Origin: Planktomarina sp.
Lineage (GTDB): Bacteria; Pseudomonadota; Alphaproteobacteria; Rhodobacterales; Rhodobacteraceae
NCBI GenBank assembly: GCA_016780825.1
Contig: JADHLF010000049.1
Location: 1 to 13,461 of the forward strand
Direction of reading: 5' to 3'
DNA: 13,461 bases
Shown here: positions 6,788 through 13,461 of the stretch, piece after piece
Numbering within the stretch: the stretch's first letter is position 1
Layout of the letters: the number at the start of each line of letters is the position of its first letter
Notes under the pieces: generated by a model
Seen by the model: only the letters and a program-made list of their open reading frames with translations
Told to the model about the DNA's origin: nothing
The model's database searches: none
Program-made: the position numbers and the translations under genes

Positions 6788-8053
6788 TCAACCCGCGGTC
6801 GCGGGTTCGCGTTTTTTGTCAGCGTGAATCATCAATGGCGCGGCGTCGGATATGACAGCCTCTTCATTCACGACCACTTCCTCAACACTGTCCATCCCCG
6901 GCAGGTCAAACATTGTATCGAGGAGAATATCTTCCAAAATCGAGCGCAGCCCCCGCGCCCCGGTTTTGCGAGCAATTGCCCGCTTGGCAATGGCCGCCAG
7001 TGCTTCCGGAGTGAAGGTCAAAGTCACGTCTTCCAACTCGAACAGCCGTTGATATTGTTTGATCAAGGCATTCTTCGGTTGTGTCAAAATGATCACCAAA
7101 GACTCTTCATCCAGATCAGTCAGCGTCGCGATCACCGGCAAACGGCCCACAAATTCCGGGATCAGACCGAATTTCAGCAGATCCTCCGGCTCCAACTCGC
7201 CGAACATTTCACCGAGGCCACGGCTGTCATTCTCTTTCACATCCGCGCCAAAACCAATCGAGGTGCCCTTACCGCGTGCGGCAATAATTTTCTCGAGCCC
7301 AGCAAATGCCCCGCCACAGATGAATAGGATATTGGTCGTATCCACTTGCAAAAATTCCTGCTGCGGATGTTTGCGGCCACCCTGCGGCGGTACGCTGGCG
7401 ACAGTGCCTTCCATGATTTTCAGCAAAGCCTGTTGCACCCCTTCGCCCGAAACATCGCGGGTGATGGAGGGATTGTCGGACTTGCGCGTGATTTTATCGA
7501 CCTCGTCAATATAGACGATGCCGCGCTGCGCCCGCTCAACATTATATTCACTGGCCTGCAGCAGTTTTAGGATAATGTTTTCAACATCCTCACCCACATA
7601 TCCAGCCTCGGTCAATGTGGTCGCATCGGCCATAGTGAACGGCACATCCAAGATCCGCGCCAAAGTCTGCGCCAGCAAAGTTTTACCGCAACCGGTCGGC
7701 CCAATCAGCATAATATTGGATTTTGCCAGCTCAATGTCGCCAGACTTCTCAGCCACACTCAGGCGTTTATAGTGATTGTGCACCGCAACAGAAAGCACCC
7801 GTTTGGCGTGGCTCTGGCCAATGACGTAATCATCCAAGACCTGGCAAATTTCCGAAGGAGTCGGAACACCCTCAGAGGTTTTCAATCCGCTGGCTTTGGT
7901 CTCCTCGCGGATGATGTCCATGCACAATTCAACACATTCATCGCAGATAAACACGGTGGGACCCGCAATCAATTTGCGCACCTCATGCTGACTCTTACCG
8001 CAAAAACTGCAATATAGGGTATTTTTCCCGTCGCTGCTTGCTTTATCAGCCAT
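6788..8053 (-). CDS. clpX: ATP-dependent Clp protease ATP-binding subunit ClpX
   Basis: This 421-residue AAA+ unfoldase forms hexamers that recognise, unfold and feed substrates into ClpP in the cytoplasm. The N-terminal zinc-binding domain has Cys15, Cys18, Cys37 and Cys40 (CSFC and CDEC). Walker A is GPTGCGKT at 118-125, the GYVG pore loop at 151-154, Walker B IVYIDE at 179-184, the RKH loop at 227-229, the ClpP-binding IGF loop at 266-268, and sensor 2 around GARGLRS. All functional elements are intact and the length matches E. coli ClpX (424). GAAGGTGAG lies just before the ATG. clpP is 126 bases upstream on the same strand, the usual order. The 3' end is closed by a strong hairpin. ClpX in alphaproteobacteria degrades cell-cycle regulators and other tagged proteins. 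Confidence 0.98.
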   Translation of the reverse strand: MADKASSDGKNTLYCSFCGKSQHEVRKLIAGPTVFICDECVELCMDIIREETKASGLKTSEGVPTPSEICQVLDDYVIGQSHAKRVLSVAVHNHYKRLSVAEKSGDIELAKSNIMLIGPTGCGKTLLAQTLARILDVPFTMADATTLTEAGYVGEDVENIILKLLQASEYNVERAQRGIVYIDEVDKITRKSDNPSITRDVSGEGVQQALLKIMEGTVASVPPQGGRKHPQQEFLQVDTTNILFICGGAFAGLEKIIAARGKGTSIGFGADVKENDSRGLGEMFGELEPEDLLKFGLIPEFVGRLPVIATLTDLDEESLVIILTQPKNALIKQYQRLFELEDVTLTFTPEALAAIAKRAIARKTGARGLRSILEDILLDTMFDLPGMDSVEEVVVNEEAVISDAAPLMIHADKKREPATAG

Positions 8054-8149
8054 GTCTCACCTTCAATATTGTTGGGTTGCCTCTATAGGGAGACAATCCC
8101 AATCACAGTGTCTATAAATCACGATAAGCTTAGGGCAGCAAAGATTGAG

Positions 8150-8169
8150 CCACAACCGCGATTTTGTGG
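8150..8169 (-). other. Small hairpin in the clpP-clpX spacer
   Basis: CCACAA at 8150-8155 and TTGTGG at 8164-8169 form a 6-bp stem with an 8-base loop, 10 bases after the clpP stop on the minus strand. No T-run follows it on that strand, so it is at best a weak pause or mRNA-stability element in the clpPX transcript and may be chance. Confidence 0.25.
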
Positions 8170-8179
8170 TTATTCTTGC

Positions 8180-8800
8180 CTATTCGGCCTCTTTTTCACG
8201 ATTGGTGACGATTTTGTCGATCAAGCCCCAGGCCTGCGCCTCCTCTGGAGACATGAAATTGTCCCGCTCCAAAGCGGCCTCAACCGTATCGTAGTCCTGC
8301 CCGGTGTGGGTGACATAAATTTCGTTCAAACGGCGCTTCAGCTTTTGCGTGAATTCCGCATGGATCATGATGTCTGTTGCCTGACCTTGGTAACCACCTG
8401 AGGGCTGGTGCACCATGATCGAGGAATTCGGCAGAGAAAACCGCATATCTTTGGCCCCCGCCGTCAACAGCAAAGAGCCCATGGAGGCCGCCTGGCCCAC
8501 GCAGAGGGTGCTCACCTTTGGTTTGATATATTGCATGGTGTCATAGATCGACAGGCCAGCGGTCACAACGCCGCCGGGGGAGTTGATATACATGCTGATC
8601 TCTTTGGTTGGGTTCTCCGCTTCCAGATGCAACAGCTGAGCGATCACCAATGTGCTCATCCCATCGTGCACCGGACCATTCACGAAGATGATCCGTTCTT
8701 TCAACAGGCGCGAAAAGATATCATAGGCCCGCTCGCCCCGACTTGTCTGTTCAACGACCATGGGGACGAGGTTCATATAAGTTTCGATTGGATCTTTCAT
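8180..8800 (-). CDS. clpP: ATP-dependent Clp protease proteolytic subunit ClpP
   Basis: This 206-residue serine protease subunit assembles into two stacked heptameric rings and cuts proteins fed in by ClpX or ClpA. The catalytic triad is visible: Ser106 in GQAASMGS, His131 in MVHQPSGG and Asp180 in ERDNFM. YINSPGG at about 71-77 forms part of the active-site groove. The length equals the E. coli precursor (207), and the N-terminus MKDPIETYMNLVPMVVEQTSRGE fits alphaproteobacterial ClpP, whose first residues are processed. A G-rich stretch lies upstream of the ATG, a weak ribosome binding site. clpX follows 126 bases downstream on the same strand, so both may share a transcript, although an own clpX promoter in that gap is possible. 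Confidence 0.98.
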   Translation of the reverse strand: MKDPIETYMNLVPMVVEQTSRGERAYDIFSRLLKERIIFVNGPVHDGMSTLVIAQLLHLEAENPTKEISMYINSPGGVVTAGLSIYDTMQYIKPKVSTLCVGQAASMGSLLLTAGAKDMRFSLPNSSIMVHQPSGGYQGQATDIMIHAEFTQKLKRRLNEIYVTHTGQDYDTVEAALERDNFMSPEEAQAWGLIDKIVTNREKEAE

Positions 8801-8916
8801 GAGGTGCCCCCGCTAGTGTCTCTTCTGGCATAATGCCGCTTTGCTAATTGAGTCTTAGTATTGCGCCCGGGGTAGAACAAGGGGCGCAGAAATTTATATT
8901 CATTTTGAAGCAATTC

Positions 8917-9906
8917 TTACGTTATTTTTGCCGCCACATCGAACATTCGGGCTGAAAATCCCCATTCGTTGTCATACCACCCAAAAATGCGCAGCAAGTC
9001 TTCCCCCATAACCGCGACCTGCGGGGCGGCGATAACCAAACTCTCGCGCCGCGCCCTAAGATCTGACGAGACCAACGGACGGTCGGTCATGCCCAAGATG
9101 TCTGGCCGGGCTTGCCTCAAAAGCTCTATCAGCGCCTCGCGCTCAACGGGATGCGCCACTTGGCAGGTGAGATCAACCGCAGAGACGCTGGCGGTCGGCA
9201 CGCGCACCGCGCAGCCTTTCACACGCCCAGCCAACTCAGGCAGAATTTTATCAATCAACACAGCCGCAGAGGTGCTGGTCGGCACCATGGATAGGGCGGC
9301 CGCGCGATTGCGCTCAAGCGCGGGGCCGCGCGGGGCATCGACGGTTGGTTGGCTGCCTGTGTAACAATGGATCGTGGTCATATGGCCGGCCTTCACCTCA
9401 TAGGCCTCATGCAAAACCCGCAACAAAGGCGCCAGCGCATTTGTGGTGCAAGAGGCGTTTGAGACAATCGGTTGCCCGCGTAACACATGATCATTCGCGC
9501 CCAGGACCACAGTCACATCGGCACACTCAGAAGGGCCAGAGATCAAAACACGCTGCGCGCCCGCTCGCAAACCCGCGGTGGCAAATTGCGAGGTCACGGC
9601 TTTGCCGGTACACTCAAAGACCACATCCACATCTGACAGGTCCACCGCCGCCAGATCGGAACTCTGGCTAAACCGCACCGCATGGCCGTTGATCGTCAAA
9701 GCCTCGGCGCGGGTCTCAACAGTGCCCACCATGGGACCATACACGCTGTCGAATTCCAACAGATAGGCACAGGTCTCCAAGGGGGCGATGTCATTGATCG
9801 CCACCAGATCGAAACGGCCATCGGCCTGCCGCTCCACCCATTGCCGCGCCACAGCTCGGCCAATCCGGCCAAATCCATTAATGGCAAAGCGTATTGGACG
9901 GCCCAT
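8917..9906 (-). CDS. gap: Glyceraldehyde-3-phosphate dehydrogenase family protein (type I, divergent)
   Basis: This 329-residue cytoplasmic enzyme would convert glyceraldehyde 3-phosphate, NAD+ and phosphate to 1,3-bisphosphoglycerate, or run in reverse. The Rossmann motif INGFGRIGR is at about 9-17, Asp39 in AINDI suggests NAD over NADP, and the catalytic cysteine is Cys153 in SNASCTTN with His180 in TTIHCYT. GWYDNEWGFS lies at 309-318. Three blocks differ from common glycolytic GAPDH: GPSEC in place of APAK (124-128), CYTGSQPTVDAPRG after the histidine, and VPTSTSAA in place of IPTSTGAA, a phosphate-binding loop. The start is ATG 9906, with AAGGAAAAG upstream. An in-frame ATG upstream at 10167 would add 87 residues overlapping the divergent CoA-transferase and is rejected. 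It may be a second GAPDH paralog; an erythrose-4-phosphate dehydrogenase-like role cannot be excluded. Confidence 0.88.
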   Translation of the reverse strand: MGRPIRFAINGFGRIGRAVARQWVERQADGRFDLVAINDIAPLETCAYLLEFDSVYGPMVGTVETRAEALTINGHAVRFSQSSDLAAVDLSDVDVVFECTGKAVTSQFATAGLRAGAQRVLISGPSECADVTVVLGANDHVLRGQPIVSNASCTTNALAPLLRVLHEAYEVKAGHMTTIHCYTGSQPTVDAPRGPALERNRAAALSMVPTSTSAAVLIDKILPELAGRVKGCAVRVPTASVSAVDLTCQVAHPVEREALIELLRQARPDILGMTDRPLVSSDLRARRESLVIAAPQVAVMGEDLLRIFGWYDNEWGFSARMFDVAAKIT

Positions 9907-10033
9907 TGTCTTTTCCTTTCCATACATTCGCCTCCATAATCGAAAAAATGGATGCGCTGGCGCCGAAATCATGCCAAATACCACGAAAAGTCCAGCGCCA
10001 AATTGCACATCGTGAAAGTCCAGAGGAAGCCAA

Positions 10034-11149
10034 ATGTATCCGCTTGAAGGTTTGAAAGTCGTTGAATTGGCCCGTGTCTTGGCCGGCCCTTGGATTGGGC
10101 AAACCCTGGCGGATTTAGGGGCTGAGGTGATCAAAGTGGAAAGCCCGGAGGGCGATGACACGCGCAAATGGGGGCCAAATTATGTCACCAAAGGCACGGA
10201 CAGCTCCGCGGCCTACTTTCACAGCACCAACCGCGGCAAACAGGGCATCACGGTTGATTTCAATGACCCCGCCCGGCTGGCCTATCTCAAAGAGTTGATT
10301 GCCTCAGCCGATGTCTTGATTGAGAATTTCAAAGTCGGCGGGCTGGCGAAATACGGTCTCGACTACGCCGCCATAGCGCCGCAAAATCCTCAGCTGGTGT
10401 ATTGCTCTGTCACCGGCTTTGGGCAGGATGGCCCAAGGGCCCATAAGGCGGGCTATGACTTTATGATACAAGGCATGACGGGCATCATGTCGATCACCGG
10501 CGAGCCCGACGGGATGCCGCAAAAGGCGGGGGTGGCTTTTGCCGATGTCTTCACCGGGCTTTACGGGGTCATCGGCATCCAAGCCGCCCTGGCCCAGCGC
10601 GCTCGGACCGGAAAGGGGCAGCACATCGATATGGCGTTGTTTGATTGCATGCTGGCCGCGCAGGCCAATCAAAACCTCAATTACCTCACCACCGGACAAA
10701 GCCCGCAGCGGATGGGCAATGCCCATACCAGCATTGTGCCCTATCAAGTGTTTCCTGTGTCTGATGGCCATATCGTCATCGCCTGCGGCAACAATCGACA
10801 ATTTCACAATCTCGCACGCGCGTTAGAGCGTGAGGATTGGATCACCGACCCAAGATTCGCGGACAATGCCGCGCGGCTGGCCCATCGCGCTCAAGCGGTT
10901 GGGCAGATCACTGAAGTTTTGAGAAACTGGCGCAAATTGGACGTCCTGCCCGTGTTGGAACGTGCCGGCGTGCCCTCTGGCCCCATCAACACGATTGCCG
11001 AAGCGCTGGAAGATCCCCAGACCCTGCACCGGCAGATGCGCATCACCCCCGAAGGCATCCCCGGAGTGCGCACTCCAATTCAATTTTCAGATGCCCAGCT
11101 GCAACTGCTGCGCGCGGCGCCCGGTTTGGGCGAGCATGACGAACCCTAG
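10034..11149 (+). CDS. CaiB/BaiF family (class III) CoA-transferase
   Basis: This 371-residue protein belongs to the family of formyl-CoA transferase, carnitine CoA-transferase and succinyl-CoA:glutarate CoA-transferase, which move CoA between carboxylic acids. Typical blocks are LEGLKVVELARVLAGPWIGQTLADLGAEVIKVE (4-36), STNRGKQGITVDF (64-76), and AFADVFTG with the predicted catalytic Asp171, which in the family forms the acyl anhydride. RTGKGQHIDMALFD and the C-terminal VPSGPINTI also match. It is somewhat shorter than the common 390-430 residues but has all core blocks. GAGGAAG stands just before the ATG. The substrate cannot be told. The gene points towards the desaturase-like gene (stops 8 bases apart) and diverges from the GAPDH gene, so it is probably transcribed alone. 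Confidence 0.9.
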   Translation: MYPLEGLKVVELARVLAGPWIGQTLADLGAEVIKVESPEGDDTRKWGPNYVTKGTDSSAAYFHSTNRGKQGITVDFNDPARLAYLKELIASADVLIENFKVGGLAKYGLDYAAIAPQNPQLVYCSVTGFGQDGPRAHKAGYDFMIQGMTGIMSITGEPDGMPQKAGVAFADVFTGLYGVIGIQAALAQRARTGKGQHIDMALFDCMLAAQANQNLNYLTTGQSPQRMGNAHTSIVPYQVFPVSDGHIVIACGNNRQFHNLARALEREDWITDPRFADNAARLAHRAQAVGQITEVLRNWRKLDVLPVLERAGVPSGPINTIAEALEDPQTLHRQMRITPEGIPGVRTPIQFSDAQLQLLRAAPGLGEHDEP

Positions 11150-11157
11150 ATCATGGC

Positions 11158-12303
11158 CTAGCGCAGGCCCTCTGGCGCTAAATCCCCGATTGAGGCTTCT
11201 TCGGCCACAGCTGCGCGCGTGCGTTGAGTTTGCGCCGTCGCGGGAAGCGGTGTGTCGAATTGGTAGCTCGGCTCGTGTTTCTGCCGCTCCCAAATCTCCA
11301 GCATCTCGCGCCAAGCACCGGTCAAACTCCGTGGCTGAGGCATATCATCTTTGACAGCCTGATGCAGCTGTTTCAGATTATAACAGGGCACGCCCGCATA
11401 CATATGATGCTCGGTGTGCCAATTCATATGCCAGTACAAAAACTCCAAAGCCGGGTGCAGCCGCATGGAACGCACCGTTTTTCGAAAGTCCGGTACATTT
11501 TCCCGCAGGCCGCAATGTTGCGGAAGACCCAGAAAATAGCCCAGCCAATTGCCAACAAAATTGAAGAGGCTCAGAACAATCGGCAAGATCCAAAGACCCG
11601 TCACCCAAGCCAGAACGCACAGTCCGCCGTGAAATACCAGCAATAGGCGCGACCATTGAACCGCCTTCCTGTGCTGATCGGGTTGATCTTTGTGGAGGCT
11701 CTCGAGCCATTCATTGCTGGCGATTTCGGTGGAACCCACCTGGCCGAACGCATGCAAAATTGTCTCGCGCAGGGTCGAAATGAGCCCGCCCTTGCCAAAC
11801 GTTCGGCCCGGTTGCGTCAAAAGATTGATGGTGAACAGCTGTAGCAGAAACAGCTTGTCGGTATTGGGATGCAGCGGCAAAAGATTCTCACGATCCCCCT
11901 CCGGGTGCAGGGTGAACCTGTGGTGATAGGTATGGCTGGCCGCATAATCAAACGGGTTCCACCAACTCAATAGACTAAAAATATACAAGAAAACCTTATT
12001 TAGCGCCTTGGTTCGGAACACCGTGCCATGGCCCAGCTCATGGGGCGCCGTGCCAGAGAAAAAGCTGCCAACAGTGCCATGTAAAAACAATGCGAGGGCA
12101 AAAGCCGCCCATTGGCCCTGCGCCCAAAACAGCCATACCAAACTGCCGGTCACCGCAAAGAGCGCCAAATGACCGCCCGCCTGTTTCCATCCCTTGAGAT
12201 CGCTGCGTTGCGAGAGGGCGCGAAACACCTCCGGCGGCATGGGGGATCGGTACCACTGCACATTCAGACTGTCTCGGGCTTGTGATAAGGGGGGATAGGT
12301 CAT
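11158..12303 (-). CDS. Membrane di-iron fatty-acid-desaturase family protein
   Basis: This 381-residue integral membrane protein carries the three histidine boxes of the desaturase/hydroxylase superfamily: HELGH at 88-92, HTYHH at 124-128 and HTEHH at 296-300, plus His263 in PQHCGL, all likely iron ligands. Hydrophobic segments near 45-85, 104-116 and 218-262 fit a four-helix membrane core with the histidines on the cytoplasmic side. Such enzymes use O2 and electrons to desaturate or hydroxylate a chain or small molecule. The C-terminal 60 residues (after about 325) are polar and probably not catalytic. The substrate is unknown; a lipid desaturase is the default, but a small-molecule oxygenase is possible given the substrate-binding protein gene facing away across 334 bases. 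The start is ATG 12303 with GGCGGTGA upstream. Confidence 0.88.
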   Translation of the reverse strand: MTYPPLSQARDSLNVQWYRSPMPPEVFRALSQRSDLKGWKQAGGHLALFAVTGSLVWLFWAQGQWAAFALALFLHGTVGSFFSGTAPHELGHGTVFRTKALNKVFLYIFSLLSWWNPFDYAASHTYHHRFTLHPEGDRENLLPLHPNTDKLFLLQLFTINLLTQPGRTFGKGGLISTLRETILHAFGQVGSTEIASNEWLESLHKDQPDQHRKAVQWSRLLLVFHGGLCVLAWVTGLWILPIVLSLFNFVGNWLGYFLGLPQHCGLRENVPDFRKTVRSMRLHPALEFLYWHMNWHTEHHMYAGVPCYNLKQLHQAVKDDMPQPRSLTGAWREMLEIWERQKHEPSYQFDTPLPATAQTQRTRAAVAEEASIGDLAPEGLR

Positions 12304-12637
12304 GTCTGGTCACCGCCGAATAGAAAAGACTACGCATCTGCCCAATGTTCACTAACGAATGCGTGGAAGTCAAATGGCATATGCGCCGCTCTGATTTCAC
12401 ATAACAAATGGCGCAGACCTGCGGCTATGCGCCGATCTACAGTCAGCCCTTCTCAATAAGAGCCGAACTTTCAGTCAATTTTGGGCTTGGATGACTCGCC
12501 CGGCTATGCTCCACTGCGCAAGTTAGCGCCATGCGGCAGAGATGAGGCGTCACTGCAATAGGCTGACAAATTTGCTGCATGGGTCAAAAGGCTGGAGAAC
12601 TGGCCGATGCATAAAGAAAGATAATAGGGAGACAAAA
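12304..12637. other. 334-base divergent intergenic region between desaturase and substrate-binding protein genes
   Basis: No credible gene was found here. The region should hold promoters for both divergent genes. It contains an imperfect direct repeat: CAAATGGC followed by TATGCGCCGCTCT at 12371-12392, and CAAATGGC (12405-12412) followed further on by TATGCGCCGATCT at 12426-12438. No clear promoter for the rightward gene was found. The length, larger than any other spacer in the window, leaves room for regulator sites, but none is recognised. Confidence 0.5.
12345..12373 (-). promoter_or_regulatory. Possible promoter of the desaturase-like gene
   Basis: On the minus strand TTGACT (12373-12368) is followed after 17 bases by GAACAT (12350-12345). 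The -35 matches the sigma-70 consensus at five of six bases and the spacing is ideal, but the -10 is poor. It lies about 42 bases before the desaturase start. This is seen in sequence only and is tentative. Confidence 0.3.
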
Positions 12638-13461
12638 ATGAAACTTAAAATGCTGACAGCAACAGCCGCATTCGCACTGTAACTCGGAGCCACATCGGCC
12701 TCGGCAAGCTGCGGAAAAGTATCAATCACCGAAATGGACTGGGCCTCATCCGCGGTTGTGACTGCGGTTGCAAATTTCTTGATGACTCAAGGCTATGGCT
12801 GCGATGTGCAAGTCGTGCCCTCCTCTACGGTGCCGGCGCTGACCTCTTTGGCCGAAACCGGCGAGCCTGATATTTTGACCGAAGTCTGGGCCAACTCTAC
12901 CCCAGCTTACGAGGGCCTGCTGGCCGAAGGTAAATTGGTTGAGCTGACCAATGTTCTGTCCGATGGCGGCGTTGAGGCCTGGTGGATTCCAGCCTATCTC
13001 GCAGAATCAAATCCAGAGCTGACCACATGGGACGGCATCATGGCCAATCCAGCGGCGGTTGGTGGCAAATTCCATGACTGCCCCGCGGGTTGGGCCTGTG
13101 ACATCATCAACAACAACAACCTCAAAGCCGCGGGCGCGGAAGCGGGCGGGCTGGAACGTTTTCAACATGGTTCCGGCGAAACGCTGCAAACCTCCATCGC
13201 TGCGGCCTATGCAGATAAGGCGCCTTGGTTTGGCTACTACTGGGCGCCAACCGCCGTGCTCGGCAAATACCCAATGGTCCGGGTTGAAGTGCCTGCCTAT
13301 AACGCGGATGCGCATGCCTGTAATGGCGACGTGGATTGCGCCAACCCTGAATTTTCAGCCTATCCTTCTGCCAAAGTTGTCACAGCGGTCTCCGGCGCCT
13401 TTATGGACCGTGAACCAGATGTTGCGGCATTGCTGAAAAATATTGCGTTCACAAACGCACA
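12638..13461 (+). pseudogene. Betaine/choline-type ABC transporter substrate-binding protein, in-frame stop in signal peptide, cut by window edge
   Basis: From ATG 12638 (AGGGA 8 bases upstream) the frame reads MKLKMLTATAAFAL, then TAA at 12680-12682 (codon 15), then LGATSASA and a mature protein that stays open for about 259 codons to the window end. Together the parts make a normal Sec signal peptide, cut after about residue 23, broken by one stop codon. The downstream part resembles the OpuAC/ProX family, periplasmic receptors for glycine betaine, choline or similar quaternary amines. Features include MDWASSAVVTAV, DILTEVWANS, WWIPAYL and the aromatic block GYYWAPTAVLGKY, with cysteine pairs that could form disulfides. 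The next in-frame ATG is 12734 and would lack the signal peptide, so a product from it could not be exported. A single base change (for example TCA or TTA to TAA) or a sequencing error would explain the stop. Permease and ATPase genes would be expected beyond the window. Confidence 0.8.

Noticed and set aside
6698..7327. A 209-codon plus-strand frame starting in the clpX downstream region
   Set aside because: It runs through the terminator and antisense to clpX; the protein has no family pattern.
8857..8881. A heat-shock type promoter upstream of clpP (CTTG then CAATACT on the minus strand)
   Set aside because: The spacing of 14 bases is short and the -10 element matches the RpoH consensus poorly.
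9907..10167. An N-terminal extension of 87 residues on the GAPDH gene
   Set aside because: The extension overlaps the divergent CoA-transferase start and has no family similarity, while ATG 9906 has a good ribosome binding site and begins the Rossmann domain.
11150..11175. A small inverted repeat (GGCCT...AGGCC) at the CoA-transferase/desaturase junction as a terminator
   Set aside because: The stem is only 5 bp, has no T-run, and overlaps the desaturase coding end.

Overview
The window looks like a chromosomal segment from an alphaproteobacterium of the Rhodobacterales (Roseobacter group). The evidence is an NDUFA12-type complex I accessory protein, a DUF2155 protein and a lone MlaD-type MCE protein in one operon, accBC followed directly by aat, a branched-chain amino acid ABC transporter gene next to acs, moderate GC content and marine-type accessory genes. 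The genus cannot be fixed from the sequence alone. No tRNA, rRNA, CRISPR array, insertion sequence or phage gene was seen.

Layout. Positions 1-818 (+) hold the end of one branched-chain amino acid transporter ATPase and all of a second (livF). A hairpin separates livF from acs (acetyl-CoA synthetase, +). Another hairpin and a short palindrome lie between acs and a tight + strand operon, accB-accC-aat, whose genes overlap by 1 and 4 bases. The end of aat overlaps by 22 bases with the convergent, minus-strand operon NDUFA12-like / mlaD-like / DUF2155. Upstream of that operon sits a strong hairpin terminator closing clpX. clpX and clpP are on the minus strand, and a divergent GAPDH gene lies upstream of clpP on the same strand. 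From 10034 a class III CoA-transferase (+) runs convergently into a membrane di-iron (fatty-acid-desaturase-type) protein (-). After a 334-base divergent spacer comes a betaine-type ABC substrate-binding protein gene (+), which runs off the window.

How the genes work together. LivF imports amino acids whose breakdown feeds acyl-CoA metabolism, Acs activates acetate to acetyl-CoA, and AccB/AccC start malonyl-CoA synthesis. Aat and ClpXP both belong to regulated proteolysis: Aat adds N-end-rule residues, and ClpXP degrades substrates including, in many alphaproteobacteria, ClpS-delivered ones. The NDUFA12/MlaD/DUF2155 operon is a cell-envelope and respiration group.

Most notable. The substrate-binding protein gene has an in-frame TAA at codon 15, inside its signal peptide, while the rest of the frame stays open and well conserved to the window edge. 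The desaturase-like gene beside it and the CoA-transferase are the least characterised genes here and may form an accessory metabolic locus, but that is inference. Most of the rest is ordinary core genome.
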